Assembly (NCBI GenBank): GCA_944989445.1
Contig: CALYLW010000341.1
Span: forward strand, 1,130,132 to 1,194,131
DNA: 64,000 nucleotides
Direction: 5' to 3'
DNA from: Ampullaceana balthica
Taxonomy: Eukaryota; Mollusca; Gastropoda; Lymnaeidae
The notes below the pieces were generated by a model. That model was not told the DNA's origin, made no database searches, and worked only from the letters and a program-made list of their open reading frames with translations. The position numbers and the translations under genes are program-made. Below, piece after piece: positions 60,292 through 64,000 of this stretch (positions within the stretch are counted from its first letter, which is position 1; each line of letters begins with the position of its first letter).

Positions 60292-61039
60292 TTTTTCGTA
60301 AACATTTAAGAAATTTTAAACATTCGATTTCACACGTTTTTTTTTAAAATATTGACAAACAAATATATCCAACGAGATCCAGATTGAAATAAATTGTTGT
60401 TTTTAACTTTACGTCTTACACCGATAGGGCCCCTGTGCCCTTATTTAGTTTTATTTTAAAGCTGTATAAATAGTATTTTATTCATCCCACGGCCATTAAA
60501 CTTTGGGAAGTTTTTGAGTACACTCCCGTGAAGGTTTCTAGCATTAAACGTTTTTAAAAAATCACTTGTTAAAGACTTTGGGCCCGTAATGCCATTTTTA
60601 ATATTAATTATATAAAAGGTAATTTAAACAGTGTCTACTGGATAAATGGATGAATTATTTACCTAATTTTATATAAAAATAATATTCTCCAGGATAAAGA
60701 ACTTCTAACGTCTGTTCCTTGGGGGCCGGGAGCTAAAATATTTTTTTCGTAAACATTTAAAGCTTTATTTACCCCTAGAAATTTTTATTAATTTAAATAA
60801 ATATAGACACGTATCTCCATCATGACCTAAATTAATGTCTTCATGCCTTATGAGATATGCACATTCTGCCCTCCATTTAGCACGGGGACCTTAATGTAAT
60901 TTTATTCCCCATTTAATTTTACACGACTTTGAAAAATATTGACAAAAAATTATATCCATCACGATCCAGATTGAAATCAATTGATGTTTTGAATTGGTCT
61001 TAAGCGGGTTTTCATCGCTAACTTAAATCCTAAGTTAAA

Positions 61040-62033
61040 ATAAAATATATATTTCAGCACTCTTGATTCTTGTTAATATGATATGACAAATAGCATTTGT
61101 TAAATGCAATTTATGAATGCTCTGCTAAAGACGAGTTAACATGCAAATGGGTTAGAGTTAGAGGATATTATTCCCAAGCTAATATAGAATTGTTATATGA
61201 ATACGGGTTAAAAGACACAACTTCCAGGCGCTTAAATATTGGTTTCAATGCATACTGGTTAGAAGACATTATTCGCAGGCCATAATGAGTGTTAAACATA
61301 TACCCGTTTTATTGGTATACAGGGGGACTATAGAATTAACATAGATTTGTCACAGTCATGTGATCTCTTGGGTCCTCGCACAACTTCATATTTCTGTTTT
61401 GTTGTGAGTTAACGTCAGCCAATATTTACTTTTGTAATACATCTTCGTTTCTTTCTTGTGGGAGCTAGGAGTACAGTTCGATAATTCTTCAGAAATATGG
61501 AGGAAACCAAAACATTAGTTATCCTTTCACCACAATCATAACTACGATGTATTGAATATTATAAACAGTAGAATATATATGTAATTGTATGTACATTTGC
61601 TAAGGAATCTTATATAAAGGCGGAGATAGAGGTAATATCATAAACATTTGCCAAAGAAGCTTATAGAAAGTTGACTATATAACTTATAGCATGCTCATTT
61701 GTAAACGAAGCTTATGCACAAGGGGCTATAAAAAAAATACACAACGACGCATACGGTTACCGGGTGGCTCGTTGCGCAACTGCGTTTTGCTTCCAAAGTA
61801 CAGGCTCGCACTACAAGATAATTGTACGCGGGGATGGGGAGGCGAATACAACCGTTTTATGAATACCGAGTAATTATCAGCGCATCCCCCCCCCTTTTTT
61901 TCAATGGTAAATGTCATTGTGGCACCCCAGCGTCCCCGTCGACACGTCTGAAACTCAATGGTCGTGGCTGTTGTGTTTGGATTATGTTCAGTTGAGTTGA
62001 GAACTCAAAACACGCTCTTTGAGTTCGTGAAAT
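61040..62033 (+). promoter_or_regulatory. Putative 5' flank of second receptor gene (copy B)
   Basis: Homologous, in order, to pieces of 18600-18850, 22120-22350 and 22690-23170, but without the transposons that split copy A. It therefore shows the pre-insertion layout of the upstream region. Confidence 0.45.
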
Positions 62034-62088
62034 ATGTTCTCCCGATGTTACAGCGGCGTTTTTCTGTTGGCATTGTGTGCGTCTAGAG
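62034..62088 (+). CDS. Duplicate signal-peptide exon 1 (start of a second receptor gene)
   Basis: 55 bp from ATG to donor G|GTAAGT, same length and phase as exon 1 at 23171. The peptide MFSRCYSGVFLLALCASR differs from it at three positions (4, 5 and 16). The flanks match too: about 350 bp upstream and 140 bp downstream are clearly homologous to 22855-23340. The remaining exons would lie beyond 64000. It could instead be an isolated duplicated exon. Confidence 0.6.
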
Positions 62089-62229
62089 GTAAGTGCTTTA
62101 CATCAACATCTCGTGGATATAATGGTCTTGGCTTTTTAAACTCTTTGAAATAACGGCATACCGCACGAAATTTGTAGTTTTTTTGAACTTTTTGCCACAT
62201 GGGCAGACGCTGCCACAAATTAATGACTC

Positions 62230-62950
62230 TAAACGATACGATTTAAAAAATTTAAAAAAAATTTTTTTTGGGGGGGGGTCGTATTTTTACAATCTTTCAA
62301 AGCAGGTTCTGGTCGCTGAAGACATATTACTAAGCTTAGATGAATAGGAATCATCAAAAGAACTTTTAAAAGTTTGCATGAAACAGCCTACAACAAATAA
62401 AGAGTACTGAGATTTAAAAAGATAAAAGAGATAAGAGATTTTTTTAACAAATCCTAAAAATATTTGTCTGTCGAAAGAGAAAAAAAAAGGAAATAGCACA
62501 TTTTGAGTCGCTGTTTGTTTTTTAACTCTTTTTTTGAAATAGCCAAAATAAGGATGTGCTGCACCATCAAAGGACAAAGTTGGGTTACATAAAGCATGTA
62601 AACGCTCATCTCTTCTTCTCCTCCAATACTATTTGCTCTCGTATTATCATTCACTTGTCTTTTTTTTATATAAAGAAAAATTCTTATTTGCTGGATTGGT
62701 TTGAAATTGTTCAAATTTATGTGAAGCTTCAAATCGGGGATTTCTAAGACAAAATGTTTTTTCTTTATCAGCGATTGTTATTGAACAACGGTGGCCAAAC
62801 TGCGGCTCTCGAGCCGCGTGCGGCTAATCTGTGTTCACATTTCAACTCCCGAAAAATCTATGAATTTAGAACCTTGAAATATTTACTTTTTTTTAATGCA
62901 AGATTTTTTTTTAAATGACTGAAACAATGGATGAAAAAAAAACTTTTAAA
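62230..62950. other. Presumed intron 1 of second receptor gene with transposon scraps
   Basis: Similarity to the copy A intron fades by about 62230. GGTGGCCAAACTGCGGCTCTC at about 62792 looks like a hAT terminus; no partner end was found. Confidence 0.4.
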
Positions 62951-62956
62951 TACCTG

Positions 62957-63250
62957 TGTTAAGTTCTGGGTAATTGTATGACTCAGAAGGCTAAACTCAA
63001 CAAGTCAAAACACCATCAGAATAATCTATATTTTAATTTAACAAAGAAATCCTTCTACACACAATAATAGCAACGCTCTCCTTGCTATAAACCACAATAC
63101 TGGCACTCCAGCATATTTCTCCTATCGACGTCATCTCTGCCAGGCTACGTCACACCAAGAATGTCTCAATATAATGCGCATCGCGCAACAGTATAAAATT
63201 AGCATTCCCAAAGCGGGGAAACCCCATTAAACTATAATATTTCCCTGACA
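62957..63250 (-). mobile_element. Gypsy LTR (3' LTR of a minus-strand element)
   Basis: Ends TGTTAAG...CCCTGACA on the plus strand (TG...CA). Directly to its right is CCCCCCTCTTC, the complement of a polypurine tract, as expected beside a 3' LTR. The matching RNase H piece is at 63889-64000, so most of the integrase region has been lost. Confidence 0.6.
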
Positions 63251-63888
63251 TATCCCCCCTCTTCACTTTAGATTTAACTCACGGAGTTAAATCTATACCC
63301 TGAAATTTATAGCAACTCAAAAATGCATTCAGAAAATATAAATAGTGACGTAGTGACGTTAAAGTATGTCACAACAATGTTTAAAATACAACTAAAAATA
63401 TAAAATGTGAAAATTGAAATAAAAAATAAAACAACATGTTCATAACAAGATTGTTTATAATTAAAATATTATTCATTATACTGAGCTCTCCTTTCTAAAA
63501 AAAAACTTCTTTCTGACAACAACAAAAAATCAATTATTCCTTGGTCGTTCTCTGAACAAGGCATATGTTATGGGATAAAATCGTATCCAACATAACAACA
63601 CTGCTTTTTCTTTTAACACCAGCATAAATAATGTGTAAATAATGTGCAAAACAAACATTTATTGCAGCAATCCATTATCATTAGAAAAAAAATACAATTC
63701 TTGACATAAAACATGAGCAATTAAAAAGAATGCATAATAGTTATAAACATGGGGGGGGGGTGTAAATTTTTTTGTCTTTACCACCCATAAGAAAATAAAA
63801 AAGTATTTTTTTTTATGTTCCTCAGAAGTAACATCATTATTTGTTTTTAACCATATTTTCATTATTGTCTTCATTTCCTTACCCCCAC

Positions 63889-64000
63889 CCCACAAGTCTA
63901 GACAAACAATCTGCTATTACATTATGTTCCCCTTTGATATACTGTACTTCGAAATAAAACTCATGGAGTATTAATAACCATCTTGTTATTCTTGAGTTAG
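63889..64000 (-). pseudogene. Gypsy RNase H C-terminal fragment
   Basis: Minus strand: I-T-R-W-L-L-I-L, then [20 protein letters not shown], the characteristic end of Ty3/Gypsy RNase H. It continues past the window edge. Confidence 0.75.

Overview
The window looks like nuclear DNA of a mollusc, most likely a heterobranch or pulmonate snail. The reasons are AT-rich sequence, spliced genes with GT-AG introns, a divergent nicotinic-type Cys-loop receptor gene, tRNA-derived SINEs with (GATAA)n tails, a Penelope-like element and very many hAT-type insertions. The species call is inference.

The only convincing host gene is a nicotinic acetylcholine receptor-like (Cys-loop) subunit on the + strand. 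Nine exons can be read: signal peptide (23171-23225), extracellular domain (28594-28748, 31594-31638, 32015-32124, 33487-33592, 37918-38001, 40047-40267), M1-M2 (45161-45333) and M3-M4 plus stop (46661-47046). All junction phases agree and the coding length, 1335 bp, is a whole number of codons (444 aa). The 45-bp and 110-bp exons have the sizes typical of this family. The gene has the Cys-loop (C-x13-C), the Trp residues of the binding site and the EK motif before M2, but lacks the paired Cys of alpha subunits.

Two observations stand out. A second M1-M2 exon (51466-51638, also 173 bp) and a second M3-M4 exon (53145-53512) lie downstream with the same splice phases and no extracellular exons between. 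They could form an alternative membrane/pore cassette for the same extracellular domain, or be the remnant of a tandem copy. In addition, the promoter-proximal region and signal-peptide exon of the gene are duplicated at about 61.04-62.23 kb (exon 62034-62088), so a second receptor gene probably continues beyond the right edge.

Layout: 1-18 kb is a mosaic of nested DNA transposons (hAT remnants, MITEs with 8-bp target duplications, probable solo LTRs) plus two tandem arrays (a G-rich array at 10.4-11.2 kb and ten exact 53-bp copies at 12.0-12.5 kb). 18.6-23.3 kb is the upstream region and exon 1, swollen by transposons. Intron 1 holds a 1.8-kb near-perfect inverted repeat of a Penelope-like element and a 17-N gap. 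Introns 2 and 5 hold large minisatellites (26-bp and 21-bp units) that keep long reading frames open but are not genes. Intron 7 holds a retroposon with a 14-bp target duplication, a LINE end and a broken Gypsy element. 47-61 kb holds the second cassette, SINEs and MITEs. 61-62.2 kb is the duplicated exon 1, followed by a Gypsy LTR and an RNase H fragment at the edge.

The SINEs at 47.6 and 57.2 kb share their 3' end with the LINE at 42.1-42.6 kb, which suggests they depended on that LINE for mobilisation. Nearly all other listed reading frames are chance or repeat-driven.
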